A DNA stretch of 64,000 nucleotides from Alphaproteobacteria bacterium (GTDB lineage: Bacteria; Pseudomonadota; Alphaproteobacteria; TMED109), in contig JAJDWH010000010.1 in NCBI GenBank assembly GCA_022825705.1, forward strand, positions 186,001 to 250,000, in the 5' to 3' direction. The position numbers and the translations under genes are program-made. Numbering within the stretch: the stretch's first letter is position 1; every line of letters begins with the position of its first letter. The notes under the pieces are model-generated. The model did not search any database and was not told the DNA's origin. It worked only from the letters and a program-made list of their open reading frames with translations. Positions 26,890 to 36,791 of this stretch are shown here, one piece after another.

Positions 26890-28023
26890 GTGGCCAAAGC
26901 AAAGAACTTTACGGTCGGCGTCGAGGAGGAATACCTGCTCGTCGACCGGGACAGTCGAGAACTGATTCGCGCCGCCCCCACGGCCCTGCTCGACCAATGC
27001 GTCGCAAGGCTCGGCCCTCAGGTCAAGACCGAATTCCAGCAGTCGCAGATCGAGGTCAACACGGAGGTCTGCGAGACGGTCGGCCAGGTCCGGGACGACC
27101 TCTTGCGGCTGCGGCAAACGGTCGCAGGCTGCGCTGAACAAGAGGGATTGGCGCTGGTTGCCGCTTCCACCCATCCCTCTGCGAAATGGGAGGACCAGCG
27201 ATCGACCGACCAGGCTCGCTACATCGGCCTGGCGCGCGATCTGCAGGGCGTGGGGCGCCGGTTGCTGACCTGCGGGATGCACGTCCACATCTGCATTACC
27301 GAGGACGATCTGCGGATCGACCTGATGAATCAGGTCGCGTACTTCCTGCCCCACCTGCTCGCACTGAGCACTTCCAGCCCGTTCTGGCATGGCGAAGACA
27401 CCGGGCTTGCCTCCTACCGGCTGTCCATTTTCGACAACCTGCCGAGGACCGGGCTGCCGGGGACGTTCGCGAGCTGGGCCGAATACGAGCGCCACGTCAA
27501 CGTCCTCGCCAGCACCGGCGTGATCCCTGACGCCAGCATGATCTGGTGGGACATCCGGCCGTCGGTGCGTTTCCCGACCATCGAGATGCGCATTTGCGAC
27601 GTGTGCACACGGCTTGAAGACGCCGTCGTGATCACGGCGCTGTTCCGTTGCCTGGTGCACATGCTGTTCCGATTGCGCCGATTGAACCAGAGATGGCGAG
27701 GCTACGCGTCAATGTTGGTGGCGGAAAACCGGTGGCGGGCCCAGCGGTACGGCATCGATGCGGGTCTCATCGATTTCGGCCGTGGTGAGATCGTGCAGTT
27801 TCCGGATCTGCTCGACGAAATCCTCGAGTTGGTTGCGCCGGACGCCGATGAACTGGGATGTACCAGCGAATTGCGTGCAGCCCGGGAGATCCTGGCTCGC
27901 GGGACAAGTGCGCACCGCCAGCGCCGTGCCTTCGAAGAGGCGCGTGCCCGGGGCGCCAGCCGGGATGAAGCGCTCCGCGACGTCGTGGACATGCTGATTG
28001 CAGAGAGCGCGCCTAGCCGGTAG
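26890..28023 (+). CDS. Carboxylate-amine ligase, YbdK / glutamate-cysteine ligase type 2 family
   Basis: A 377-residue member of the GCS2 family. It begins FTVGVEEEYLLVD, where the acidic cluster binds metal, and contains GMHVHICI and WWDIRPSVRFPTIEMRICD, both typical of YbdK-type ligases. Members couple ATP hydrolysis to joining a carboxylate and an amine; YbdK has weak glutamate-cysteine ligase activity. The GTG at 26890 is the natural start (AGAGCGGG before it); the open frame upstream is unrelated sequence. It stands alone. Confidence 0.88.
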   Translation: MAKAKNFTVGVEEEYLLVDRDSRELIRAAPTALLDQCVARLGPQVKTEFQQSQIEVNTEVCETVGQVRDDLLRLRQTVAGCAEQEGLALVAASTHPSAKWEDQRSTDQARYIGLARDLQGVGRRLLTCGMHVHICITEDDLRIDLMNQVAYFLPHLLALSTSSPFWHGEDTGLASYRLSIFDNLPRTGLPGTFASWAEYERHVNVLASTGVIPDASMIWWDIRPSVRFPTIEMRICDVCTRLEDAVVITALFRCLVHMLFRLRRLNQRWRGYASMLVAENRWRAQRYGIDAGLIDFGRGEIVQFPDLLDEILELVAPDADELGCTSELRAAREILARGTSAHRQRRAFEEARARGASRDEALRDVVDMLIAESAPSR

Positions 28024-28204
28024 CGGTCACTGTCCGCCGTGCCGTTGGGGCGCAGGGCCGCGGTGGTGACGGCGGTCCGCGCGACGGGGCACGAGCCGGT
28101 TGGGCCGCGCGCGCCGTATCGTCGACCGGCTCGCGTTCACCCGGTACCGAACGCGCCGGAAAATCCCCTAGGTCGCGGCCGCCGCTCTGGGCGAGAACCG
28201 CTCC

Positions 28205-29089
28205 TTATTCGTTCCCGATGACCGCCTGACAGGCTTCCGGCAGGTCGGCGAGCGTGAGTTCGGGCGGCACCTCTCCAGGCGCGGGTGGAGGCGGGTTCAG
28301 TGCTTCGTCGGTGAACCACCAGGCGAGTGTTGCGTCGCAACCGTCCCCCGCCGGCGGCGGTTGCTGTTCGATGCATGCATCGCCGGGCGGGCAACGCAGG
28401 CGTACATGAAAATGGGAATCATGCCCCCACCATGGCCGGACCTTGCGCATCCAGTTCGCGTCGCCGGGTTCCCTCGTGTCACAAAGCTGCTGCTTGATGG
28501 CGGCGTTCACGAAAACTCGAGCGACGGTGGGATCGCTTGCGGCGGTCTCCAGGAGCTCCGCATGAGCGCTGGTCCAGTGTTCGTTGACGTGGAGCCGGTC
28601 GGCCGAGACGACCGAAGGGGAGCCGATCTCTTCGCGCTCCGCCGTACTCAAATTCAGCCTGCGTCCCGGGCGCAACCAGATGTCCACGTCCAGTCCGACC
28701 TGATGCGACCGGTGGCCCGAGAGCATGGGACCACCACGCGGTTGGCTGATGTCGCCGACGTAGAGTCCCGCCCAGCCTACTGAACGCCCTTCCTGGGCCA
28801 GGCGCTTGATGAAAGCGATCGTGTCAGGGTGCCCCCAGTACCGATTTCGCGAGAGGCGCATGGCCTGCCAGTCAGGTCCTGATTCCGGGAGCTGAACGCC
28901 GCCTGCAAGGCACCCTGCGGAGTACCGGCCATGCGCCGCGGCCGCGCCCGGTGATGGCCCGTCAGACGCGCCGAACGCGGTTTTCGCTGGCTCTGCGGTC
29001 GCCGTGCCGAAAACGGCCAGCGCCGACACGGTGCCAATAAGGACGATGACCGGCTTTAATGCGTCGAGGAGCTGATGGAGGTTAGACAC
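28205..29089 (-). CDS. mepA: Penicillin-insensitive murein endopeptidase MepA
   Basis: A 294-residue periplasmic peptidase of the M74 (LAS) family that cuts D-Ala-mDAP cross-links in peptidoglycan. The zinc motif is SGHRSHQVGLDVDIWLRP, with the second histidine set in WWGHDSHFHVRLRCP. An N-terminal hydrophobic segment (VIVLIGTVSALAVFGTATA) is the signal peptide. The GTG start at 29089 gives this signal near the N-terminus; the frame is open upstream but without family similarity. The C-terminus carries a proline-rich tail after the CDATLAWWFT block. Confidence 0.92.
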   Translation of the reverse strand: MSNLHQLLDALKPVIVLIGTVSALAVFGTATAEPAKTAFGASDGPSPGAAAAHGRYSAGCLAGGVQLPESGPDWQAMRLSRNRYWGHPDTIAFIKRLAQEGRSVGWAGLYVGDISQPRGGPMLSGHRSHQVGLDVDIWLRPGRRLNLSTAEREEIGSPSVVSADRLHVNEHWTSAHAELLETAASDPTVARVFVNAAIKQQLCDTREPGDANWMRKVRPWWGHDSHFHVRLRCPPGDACIEQQPPPAGDGCDATLAWWFTDEALNPPPPAPGEVPPELTLADLPEACQAVIGNE

Positions 29090-29516
29090 TGGCTTTCGTC
29101 CGGTGATATGGCTTGGGCGGGCGGATGACTGTTGGCAACGGCGCTGCGGACGAAAGGTAGGCGCGGAAAGAGCGGGTCTCAACGGATTGCTCGCGGGAAC
29201 AGGTTCGCCGCGCCGCGCGCATGTACCGTCGAACTGATCGTTGAGCCGGCCGCGGTCCGTCAGGGTGTCGTGGCCCGAGGTTCCGGACCGTCCGCCCTGA
29301 TGCCTGGCCGCGATTCGCCATCGTGTCGAAGCGCCGCCGCCGGTGCGGTCGCACCGAATGGGACGGTAGCCTGGTGTGTCTGAGCGGTTGCGCTCCGGCA
29401 TGAACAACGGCAAACTGTTTCATTCGGCCGCTCGATCCAATAGAATTACTTTAATATCAATATCTTAGAATCTACTGAGGCCGTGGCGGGCTTGGACAAT
29501 TCATGGGATCGGAGCA
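29090..29516. other. Divergent intergenic region with an AT-rich core
   Basis: The region lies between mepA (minus) and the universal stress gene (plus). From about 29435 to 29475 it becomes distinctly AT-rich (repeated AATA and TTAA motifs), which probably holds the promoter of the stress gene. No clear -35/-10 pair could be fixed and no gene is seen. Confidence 0.5.
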
Positions 29517-30011
29517 ATGGCAGGAGAGCGCCCACGCGAACGGCCGGCCGGTCGGATCAAGTTCCTGGTCTGCATCGACGATAGCCAGGAGTGCCGCACG
29601 GCGCTGCGTTTCGCCTGCATGCGCGCCCAGAACACTGGCGGCAAGGTCAGCCTGATCTACGTCATCGAACCGAACGCTTTTAACTTGAGCGGGTCGGTCC
29701 AGGAGATCATGGCCGAAGAAGCGCGCGATCGGGCGCGAGCCGCACTGGAAGAATGCGCTGGCGAAGTCTTCGAGGAGTTTGGCGTGCGGCCGGAGATGGC
29801 TGTACACCAGGGAGACAAGGCCAACACGATCCTGACGACGATTGAAGAAGACGAAAGCATCAACATCCTCGTCTTGGGAGCTGCGCCGGAAGGCGCCGGT
29901 TCGAATCGACTGATCTCCTACCTGTCGAGCCAAGTGACCAAGAGGCTCCACATTCCCCTCACCATCGTGCCGGGTGACCTGGACGATGAACGGCTCCGCT
30001 GGATCACCTAG
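29517..30011 (+). CDS. Universal stress protein (UspA family)
   Basis: A 164-residue single-domain Usp. It starts with a basic 13-residue tail, then RIKFLVCIDDSQECRTALRF, the first strand and adenine-binding loop, and VSLIYVIEP. The C-terminal ATP loop is degenerate (LGAAPEGAGSNRLISYLSSQ followed by VTKRLHIPLTIVP), so nucleotide binding is uncertain. CGGAG precedes the ATG. It sits upstream of rpoH and htpG and may belong to the same stress response. Confidence 0.88.
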   Translation: MAGERPRERPAGRIKFLVCIDDSQECRTALRFACMRAQNTGGKVSLIYVIEPNAFNLSGSVQEIMAEEARDRARAALEECAGEVFEEFGVRPEMAVHQGDKANTILTTIEEDESINILVLGAAPEGAGSNRLISYLSSQVTKRLHIPLTIVPGDLDDERLRWIT

Positions 30012-30182
30012 GAGTGAGGGTCGGCTAACCAGCAGGTTCACCCTTCTACTAACAATTCTGTGAATTGGCCGTTATTGCGCGAATTTGCGCGTAGCGTGGC
30101 ATGGGAACCGAATGTGCATCGACCGTTGCCCGTTCTGGTCCACGGAACCGTGATCGCTCATTCGGCGGAAAGAGGGGAGTTG

Positions 30183-31064
30183 ATGGAAAAATTACCCCAG
30201 AGCCCGAATCGCTCGACGACCACCAAGAATATCGTGAACTATGCGATGCGCGCCCCCCTGCTTACCCCGGAACGCGAGCGCGAACTGGCGCTCCGGTGGC
30301 GTGAGCAAGGCGATGTGGCCGCCATGCATGAGCTGGTTGAAGCCCATGCTCGGCTGGCCATTTCCATCGCCAAGCGGTTCCGCAACTACAACGTGCCAAT
30401 GTCTGATCTGATCCAGGAAGCGCACATCGGTTTGGTGCAGGCTGCAGACCGTTTCGACCCCGAGCGCGGCGTGCGGTTCTCGACATGCGCCAGCTGGTGG
30501 GTTCGTGCGGCCATCCAGGACTACGTATTGAGAAATTGGTCCGTCGTGCGGACCAGCACGACCGCAGCGCAGAAGTCCTTGTTCTTCGGCTTGTCTCGAT
30601 ACCGTGCCCGGTTGGCGGGATACGGGGATGCTGAACTGACTCCGGAACATCGTGACATCGTCGCTCGCTCCCTGGGCGTAACCCGAGCCGAAGTCGAGCG
30701 CATGGAGCACCGGCTGGGTGCCGCTGGCGACACCTCCCTGAACCAGGCCCTGTATGAAGACGGCACCGAGGAGCGTCAGGATGCTGTGGTCGACGAGCGG
30801 GAAGGCCCCGAGGCCGAGGTGGTGCAGCGGGTCGAGTACACCAAGCGGATGAGCTGGGTACGCAAGGCGCTCCGGTCGCTGACATTGCGGGAACGCCGGA
30901 TCGTGAGGGCGCGCCATCTTGCGAAGACACCGCGCACGCTCGAAGAGCTGGGTTCTGAGCTGGGTGTCAGCAAGGAGCGGGTGCGGCAGATCGAGCACCA
31001 GGCGATCACCAAGCTGCGCCGCAAGGTGCTTGCCTTTCAGGATCTGGCCGCCGCGCCAGCCTAG
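30183..31064 (+). CDS. rpoH: RNA polymerase sigma-32 factor RpoH
   Basis: A 293-residue sigma-70 family factor of the heat-shock type. Region 2 includes LARLAISIAKRF and DLIQEAHIGLVQAADRFDP, followed by RFSTCASWWVRAAIQDYVLR. The RpoH box, QKSLFFGLSRYRA, distinguishes it from RpoD. Region 4.2 is RTLEELGSELGVSKERVRQI. ATG 30183 has GGGGAG upstream, and the family N-terminus (PLLTPERERELALRW) follows. It directs heat-shock transcription; a matching promoter lies just downstream, before htpG. Confidence 0.95.
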   Translation: MEKLPQSPNRSTTTKNIVNYAMRAPLLTPERERELALRWREQGDVAAMHELVEAHARLAISIAKRFRNYNVPMSDLIQEAHIGLVQAADRFDPERGVRFSTCASWWVRAAIQDYVLRNWSVVRTSTTAAQKSLFFGLSRYRARLAGYGDAELTPEHRDIVARSLGVTRAEVERMEHRLGAAGDTSLNQALYEDGTEERQDAVVDEREGPEAEVVQRVEYTKRMSWVRKALRSLTLRERRIVRARHLAKTPRTLEELGSELGVSKERVRQIEHQAITKLRRKVLAFQDLAAAPA

Positions 31065-31078
31065 ATTCCCTCCCCGGT

Positions 31079-31107
31079 CTTGCATTCGCGCCGGGTTCTC
31101 TCCATAT
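31079..31107 (+). promoter_or_regulatory. Candidate sigma-32 promoter of htpG
   Basis: CTTGCAT at 31079-31085 and CTCCATAT at 31100-31107 are separated by 14 bases. They match the E. coli sigma-32 consensus CTTGAAA / CCCCATNT at 5 of 7 and all but one of the fixed positions. The predicted start point is around 31114, leaving a leader of about 40 bases before the htpG ATG at 31154. Confidence 0.7.
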
Positions 31108-31153
31108 CCGCTCAGCGGGCCGTTGCCCGCCAAGCGTGTGGAGGGTCCCGGGC

Positions 31154-33055
31154 ATGGCAGCAGCCAGCAAGGAAGCGTCGCCGGCAGAGCGGCACCCGTT
31201 TGAGGCAGAGGTCGGGCAGCTTCTCGACCTGATGGTGAACGCGCTGTATAGCCAGCGCGACGTGTTTTTGCGGGAACTCGTATCCAACGCGGCCGATGCG
31301 GCCGACCGGCTCCGCTATGCAGCCCTGGCCAAGCCGGAGCTCCTCGGTGACAGCCCGGATCCGCAGATCCTGCTGTCGGTCGATCCCAAGGCCCGGGTCC
31401 TTGAAATCGAGGACAACGGCATCGGGATGTCAAAGGCGGCCCTCGCCAAGGATCTCGGCACCATTGCTCGATCCGGAACCCGGGCCTTCGTGGAGCGGAT
31501 GAAGAAGTCCGGCGACGGCAAGCAGCAACCCGATCTCAGCCTGATCGGGCAGTTCGGTGTCGGCTTCTATTCGGCGTTCATGGTGGCCGAGCAAGTGGAA
31601 GTGGAAAGCGTCGCGGCCGGCACTACGAAGGGCTGGGTGTGGTCCTCCGATGGCCGCGGATCCTATGAGATCGCGCGGGCCCAGCGGACCCGGCGAGGGA
31701 CCTGCGTGCGGTTGCACCTGCGGAAGGACGCCAAGGAATATCTGGAAGAGGCCCGGTTGCGACACGTCGTGCGCACCTGGTCGGATCACGTGTCCGTACC
31801 GATCGAACTCCGGATTGGGCAGGATCAGCAGCCACAAGTCATCAACACTGCCGCGGCACTGTGGACCCGGCCGAAAAAGGACATCACGTCCGAGCAATAC
31901 GTTTCGTTCTATCGCGACGTCGGACACTGCTTTGATGAGCCCTGGATCACGCTCCACAACCGGGCGGAAGGCAAGCTCTCGTACATCACGCTCCTGTTCA
32001 TTCCGACCGAGCAACCACTGGATCTGTACGACCCCGAACGGCGCCGGCAGCTGCGTCTCTTCGTCAAGCGGGTCTTTATCACCGACCGGACGGATGCCCT
32101 CATTCCGCCCTGGCTGCGGTTCGTCAGGGGGGTCGTCGATTCAGAGGACCTGTCCCTCAACGTCAGTCGGGAAATGCTGCAGCAGGATCCTCACGTTGCT
32201 CGCCTGCGTCAAAGCATCACCCGGCGCGTACTCAATGCGCTGAAGAACAAGGCGGAGAAGGAGCCAGAGGCGTACGCACGGTTTTGGAAGATCTTCGGCC
32301 CGGTACTCAAGGAAGGCGTCTACGACGACGACGAGTGGCGAGACCGATTGCTGGAACTGCTTCGGTTCCGCTCCGCGGGCGGGCAGGCGTCCGACGAACT
32401 GGTCAGCCTCCCGGGGTACGTGGACCGGATGAAGGAGGGGCAGGAAGAGATTTACTACATCTCGGGAGAGGACCCGGATCAGCTTGCCGAGAGCCCGCAG
32501 ATCGAGGGTTTCCGGGCCCGCGGCCTCGAGGTGCTGCTGCTGTCGGACACCGTCGACGACTTCTGGGTGCCACGGGTCGGAGAGTACCAGGGGAAAGCAC
32601 TGCGTTCCGTGACCAAGGGCGGTATCGACCTGTCCCGCTTTGAACCGCAAGAGCCGGAAGCCGCCTCCGGGGAAACCTCCGACGTGGACGTGGAACAGCT
32701 GATCTCGCGGTTCAAGACGGTCTTGGGCGAGGCGGTGGCCGATGTGGTGCGGTCGGATCAGCTGACCGAATCGCCCGCCGTACTGGTGGCACCCACGGAC
32801 GGCATGGACCTTCAGGTGGAAAAGTTGCTGCAGCGACACGGTCAGCTGCAGGAGCTGTCCCGGAAAGTCCTGGAGATCAATCCGGCGAACGAACTGATCC
32901 GCGCCATGGGGCGTGAGGATGTCAACGACCAGGAGTTCGACGACGCAGCGCATGTGCTGCTCGATCACGCGCGGCTGGTGGCAGGTGAGCCCGTATCCGA
33001 TCTGGCGAAGTTCGGGAGGAGGACGAACCGGCTGATCAGCCGCGGGTTCGGTTGA
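31154..33055 (+). CDS. htpG: Molecular chaperone HtpG (Hsp90)
   Basis: The 633-residue protein is a complete bacterial Hsp90. The ATP-binding domain shows LRELVSNAADAADRLRY, EDNGIGM and LIGQFGVGFYSAF. The middle domain has LIPPWLRFVRGVVDSEDLSL with the catalytic-loop arginine region following, and the C-terminal domain ends near RTNRLISRGFG. ATG 31154 gives the standard length. It lies directly after rpoH with its own sigma-32-type promoter in the gap, so heat induction is expected. Confidence 0.97.
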   Translation: MAAASKEASPAERHPFEAEVGQLLDLMVNALYSQRDVFLRELVSNAADAADRLRYAALAKPELLGDSPDPQILLSVDPKARVLEIEDNGIGMSKAALAKDLGTIARSGTRAFVERMKKSGDGKQQPDLSLIGQFGVGFYSAFMVAEQVEVESVAAGTTKGWVWSSDGRGSYEIARAQRTRRGTCVRLHLRKDAKEYLEEARLRHVVRTWSDHVSVPIELRIGQDQQPQVINTAAALWTRPKKDITSEQYVSFYRDVGHCFDEPWITLHNRAEGKLSYITLLFIPTEQPLDLYDPERRRQLRLFVKRVFITDRTDALIPPWLRFVRGVVDSEDLSLNVSREMLQQDPHVARLRQSITRRVLNALKNKAEKEPEAYARFWKIFGPVLKEGVYDDDEWRDRLLELLRFRSAGGQASDELVSLPGYVDRMKEGQEEIYYISGEDPDQLAESPQIEGFRARGLEVLLLSDTVDDFWVPRVGEYQGKALRSVTKGGIDLSRFEPQEPEAASGETSDVDVEQLISRFKTVLGEAVADVVRSDQLTESPAVLVAPTDGMDLQVEKLLQRHGQLQELSRKVLEINPANELIRAMGREDVNDQEFDDAAHVLLDHARLVAGEPVSDLAKFGRRTNRLISRGFG

Positions 33056-33076
33056 GGGTCTTTCGCGGTCCCGGCC

Positions 33077-33790
33077 CTACTCTACGACCGCGGCGCCCAG
33101 CACCTCTCCCTGCCCGTGGCGCTGCGCGATTACCGCCATGATCTGGCCCGGGTGATCGTCGAGATCCCGGGGTAGCGGTATGCGCTGGGCGCTGCCATCC
33201 CAGTCGATGATCTTCCGGTACGTCCGCACCACGTTGAACGTCAGGAGATGGCGTCCCATGTTCTCGCCTCGAAGGACGCGGGTTTCGCGCACGGGGTCGA
33301 ATCGGATCAGGTAGATCTCGGCGGGCGTATCGTGCCGGTTGGTAAGGATCTCGCTTTCGCCTTCAGTCTCGACGATTCGCAAGAGCGGTGTGGGCGGAGC
33401 TGTCTCAAGCGCACGCTGCAATTCCCGCATCACCTGTGGCGCGCGGGAACCGACCACATCGACCTTGCCCGAGATCACCATTTGCGGGGTATAGACCCGT
33501 CCACTGGAAAGCCGCGACGCGTACGCTTTCTGCCGTCGGGTGGCCCAAGGAGCGGCAAAACTGTCCTTCCAGCCGATGTAATCCCAGTAGTCGACGTGAA
33601 ACGACAGCGCCAGGATGTCCGGGTTACGTGCGATCCGGCCGATCACCGCGTGCGCGGGCGGGCAGGAGGAGCAGCCTTCCGACGTAAACAGCTCGACGAC
33701 GACGGCGCGCTCGCCTGCCTGCCCGACGATCGGAGCGAACAGAATCCCCGCCGCGATGGCCGCAGCGCCGTATGCCCGGAAGCGTTTCAT
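33077..33790 (-). CDS. DUF1223 protein, exported thioredoxin-fold
   Basis: The 237-residue protein has a signal peptide (AAAIAAGILFAPIVGQA) and then VVVELFTSEGCSSCPPAHAV, whose CSSC is a thioredoxin-like CxxC. This combination is typical of DUF1223 proteins, whose function is unknown. ATG 33790 places the signal at the N-terminus. It ends 21 bases from the convergent htpG. Confidence 0.85.
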   Translation of the reverse strand: MKRFRAYGAAAIAAGILFAPIVGQAGERAVVVELFTSEGCSSCPPAHAVIGRIARNPDILALSFHVDYWDYIGWKDSFAAPWATRRQKAYASRLSSGRVYTPQMVISGKVDVVGSRAPQVMRELQRALETAPPTPLLRIVETEGESEILTNRHDTPAEIYLIRFDPVRETRVLRGENMGRHLLTFNVVRTYRKIIDWDGSAQRIPLPRDLDDHPGQIMAVIAQRHGQGEVLGAAVVE

Positions 33791-34108
33791 TCGTCGGTTA
33801 TAGGGTGACACCTACGCACTGGCTACCGGCGCGTGATCCTAGCCGATCGAGCCCGTCCTGACGGTCGCCGAGCGGAGACGGCATTCCGGTTCCGGGGAAA
33901 CCTCCGCTCACCCGCTTCACTGACGTCATGCGGGCAGTGCGGGGCGGCTTCGGCGGATCGCGCCAACGGCCATTGGTGCGGGGGAGAGACCGGCGCTTGG
34001 CCTGATCCGGCACCGGACTTCACCGGACGCGCGCATCGGGAACCTTGGCCGCGAACACGCGATCGTCGCGGGTCGTCCGAACCGGATTCCGCCTCAGCCG
34101 GGAGTGGG
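33791..34108. other. Intergenic region, no gene seen
   Basis: Between DUF1223 and the end of aconitase no coding frame with a credible start or similarity was recognised, and no repeat or RNA was seen. Confidence 0.5.
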
Positions 34109-36751
34109 TCAGGCCGCTTGCGCCATGCGCCGCAGCACGGTGAGAAGGATTCCGCCGTTTCGGAAATGTTCGGCCTCGTCCGAGGTGTCGACACGGCTAC
34201 GGAGCGGGAACTCCTGCTGGCTGCCATCGGCCCGCAACACGGTGAGCTGCAGCCGGTCCCGCGGCTTGATGCCCCCATCCATACCCGACACGTGAAACAG
34301 TTCCGTACCGTCGAGGCCAAGGTCCTGACGCGTGACGCCGCCTTCGAACACGAGCGGCAGCACGCCCATGCCGATCAGATTGGTGCGGTGGATGCGTTCA
34401 AAGCTCTCCGCGATCACAGCCCGGACTCCCAGTAACCGCGTCCCCTTGGCAGCCCAGTCGCGGGACGAACCCGTTCCGTACTCCCGCCCGGCGATGACAA
34501 TCAGCGGTACGTCGTCGGCCCGGTACCGCTCGGCAGCGGCGTAGACGGAGAGGATCTCGCCGCTGGGCTGGTGCCGCGTGAAGCCTCCCTCGGTGCCCGG
34601 CGCGAGCTCATTCCGGATGCGAATGTTGCCGAAAGTGCCCCGGAGCATGATTTCGTGGTTGCCGCGGCGAGCACCAAACGAGTTGAACTCGACTGGTCGA
34701 ACTTGCCGCTCGCTAAGCCATTCCCCGGCGGGACCGTCAGCCCGGATTGCGCCGGCCGGCGAAATATGGTCGGTGGTCACGCTGTCACCGAGCACCAGCA
34801 GGGCCCGGGCGTTGCGGACGTCCCCCACCGGTGCGGGTTCAGGGGTCATGCCGTCGAAAAACGGTGGCCGCCGTACATATGTGGATTCATCGTGCCAGCG
34901 GTACGTCGGGTCGCCGGTCGCCGCGATCGTCTGCCACGCTGCGGAACCCTCGAAGACCGCGCCGTAGCGGTGCCGAAACATCTCCGGCTTCAGCGACGTG
35001 GCAATGGTGGACTGGATGTCGGCGTTGTCTGGCCAGAGGTCCCTGAGGAAGACATCATTGCCGTCGGGGTCGGTTCCGAGCGGCTCGCTGGTGAGATCAA
35101 GATCCATGGTCCCGGCGATCGCGTAGGCCACGACCAGCGCTGGCGAGGCCAGCCAGTTCGCCCGGACGTTCGGATGGATTCTTCCTTCGAAGTTGCGGTT
35201 CCCTGACAGGACAGCCGAGACGGTCAGGCCGTCCCCGTGTTCAATCGCCTCGACGATGGCGGTATCGAGCGGTCCGGAGTTCCCGATGCAGGTGGTGCAG
35301 CCATATCCGACGAGATGAAACCCCAACTCTTTCAGGGGCGTCGTGAGGTCCGCCGCGTCCAGATAGTCCGTCACCACTTGGCTGCCGGGTGCAAGACTCG
35401 TCTTGACCCAGGGCTTGCGGTCCAGGCCCCGTTGCCGTGCCGCCTTCGCAAGCAGCCCGGCAGCCACCATGGCCGAGGGATTCGAGGTGTTGGTGCAGCT
35501 TGTAATGGCGGCTATGACCACGGAGCCGTTCGTGAGCGCGTAGTCGGTTCCGGACACCGGAACCGGCCGACCGGAGACGTCGGCCAGACTGGCCATGGCT
35601 TGTTTCGCCGCGCGCAGGGGGACGCGGTCCTGCGGCCGTTTCGGCCCGGCGATGCTGGGCTCAACGGTGCCGAGGTCAAGTTCAAGGACGTCAGTGAATT
35701 CGGGGTCCGGGCCGTCAAGGTCCTGCCAGAGGCCCTGTTCTTTCGCGTACCGTTCGACGAGACGGATGCGGTGGCGGTCGCGGCCTGAGAGTTCCAGATA
35801 ACGCAGCGTTTCTCGGTCGACGGGAAAGAACCCGCAGGTGGCGCCATATTCCGGCGCCATGTTCGCCAGGGTTGCGCGGTCGGCCAGCGGCAGGTCATGC
35901 ACTCCCGGGCCGAAGAACTCAACGAACTTCCCGACCACGCCGTGTTCGCGCAGCATCCGCGTCACGGTCAATACGAGGTCCGTGGCGCCGGCCCCATCGG
36001 GAAGCCGTCCTCTCAGGCGAACCCCCACGACGTCGGGCACCAGCATCGAGATGGCATTACCGAGCATGGCAGCTTCGGCTTCAATTCCTCCGACGCCCCA
36101 GCCCAGAACCGAGAGCCCGTTGACCATGGTCGTATGGCTGTCAGTCCCCACCACGGTGTCCGGGTAGGCAATCTTCCGTCCATCCTGTTCGCTGACCCAC
36201 ACAACCTGCGCGAGATGCTCGAGGTTGACCTGGTGACAGATGCCGGTGCCCGGCGGAACGACCCGAAAGTTGTCGAAGGCTCCTGCCCCCCATCGCAGGA
36301 ACTCGTAGCGCTCGCGATTGCGCTCGAATTCAAGATCAACGTTCCGCGCGAAGGCGCTGTCGGCGGCAAACCGATCGACCATGACGGAATGGTCGATCAC
36401 GAGATCCACGGGTGTCTGCGGATTGATGCGCTCGACCGGGACATCGACTGCCCGGGCAGCGTCCCGCATTGCGGCCAGGTCGGCCACGGCAGGTACACCG
36501 GTGAAGTCCTGCATGAGAATGCGCGCAGGCCGAAATCCGATCTCGCGCGGTTGTCCAGGCGTACCGTCGTTCGCGGCCAGCTTGACGAGACCGGCGTCGT
36601 CGCCTTGGCGGAGCAGGTTCTCCGCCAGTACCCGAAGCGATCGAGGGAGATGCGCTAGTTCCGGCAGCGCCGCGGCCGCCGCCGGTAGACTGTGGAAGCC
36701 GTACGACTCGCCGTCGATGACGAGCGTGCGAAGAGTCTCTTGCGTATTCAA
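34109..36751 (-). CDS. acnA: Aconitate hydratase AcnA
   Basis: An 880-residue aconitase of the AcnA/IRP1 type, interconverting citrate and isocitrate in the TCA cycle. Iron-sulfur ligands are in TSCTNTSNPS and GYGCTTCIGNSG; active-site regions include VGTDSHTTMVNGLSVLGWGV and the swivel-domain AGREYGTGSSRDWAAKG. The start is a TTG at 36751; GGAGGGGG lies about four bases before it, which decides the start. It is close to carD, fdxA and korAB on the same strand. Confidence 0.96.
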   Translation of the reverse strand: MNTQETLRTLVIDGESYGFHSLPAAAAALPELAHLPRSLRVLAENLLRQGDDAGLVKLAANDGTPGQPREIGFRPARILMQDFTGVPAVADLAAMRDAARAVDVPVERINPQTPVDLVIDHSVMVDRFAADSAFARNVDLEFERNRERYEFLRWGAGAFDNFRVVPPGTGICHQVNLEHLAQVVWVSEQDGRKIAYPDTVVGTDSHTTMVNGLSVLGWGVGGIEAEAAMLGNAISMLVPDVVGVRLRGRLPDGAGATDLVLTVTRMLREHGVVGKFVEFFGPGVHDLPLADRATLANMAPEYGATCGFFPVDRETLRYLELSGRDRHRIRLVERYAKEQGLWQDLDGPDPEFTDVLELDLGTVEPSIAGPKRPQDRVPLRAAKQAMASLADVSGRPVPVSGTDYALTNGSVVIAAITSCTNTSNPSAMVAAGLLAKAARQRGLDRKPWVKTSLAPGSQVVTDYLDAADLTTPLKELGFHLVGYGCTTCIGNSGPLDTAIVEAIEHGDGLTVSAVLSGNRNFEGRIHPNVRANWLASPALVVAYAIAGTMDLDLTSEPLGTDPDGNDVFLRDLWPDNADIQSTIATSLKPEMFRHRYGAVFEGSAAWQTIAATGDPTYRWHDESTYVRRPPFFDGMTPEPAPVGDVRNARALLVLGDSVTTDHISPAGAIRADGPAGEWLSERQVRPVEFNSFGARRGNHEIMLRGTFGNIRIRNELAPGTEGGFTRHQPSGEILSVYAAAERYRADDVPLIVIAGREYGTGSSRDWAAKGTRLLGVRAVIAESFERIHRTNLIGMGVLPLVFEGGVTRQDLGLDGTELFHVSGMDGGIKPRDRLQLTVLRADGSQQEFPLRSRVDTSDEAEHFRNGGILLTVLRRMAQAA

Positions 36752-36791
36752 CGGGCCCCCTCCGGCGCCGGATCTTGGCTGTTACGAGGCT

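Noticed and set aside
26587..27660. Upstream extension of the alpha/beta hydrolase frame by 358 codons
   Set aside because: It is antisense to the YbdK-type gene and has no similarity; the hydrolase domain starts at 26586.
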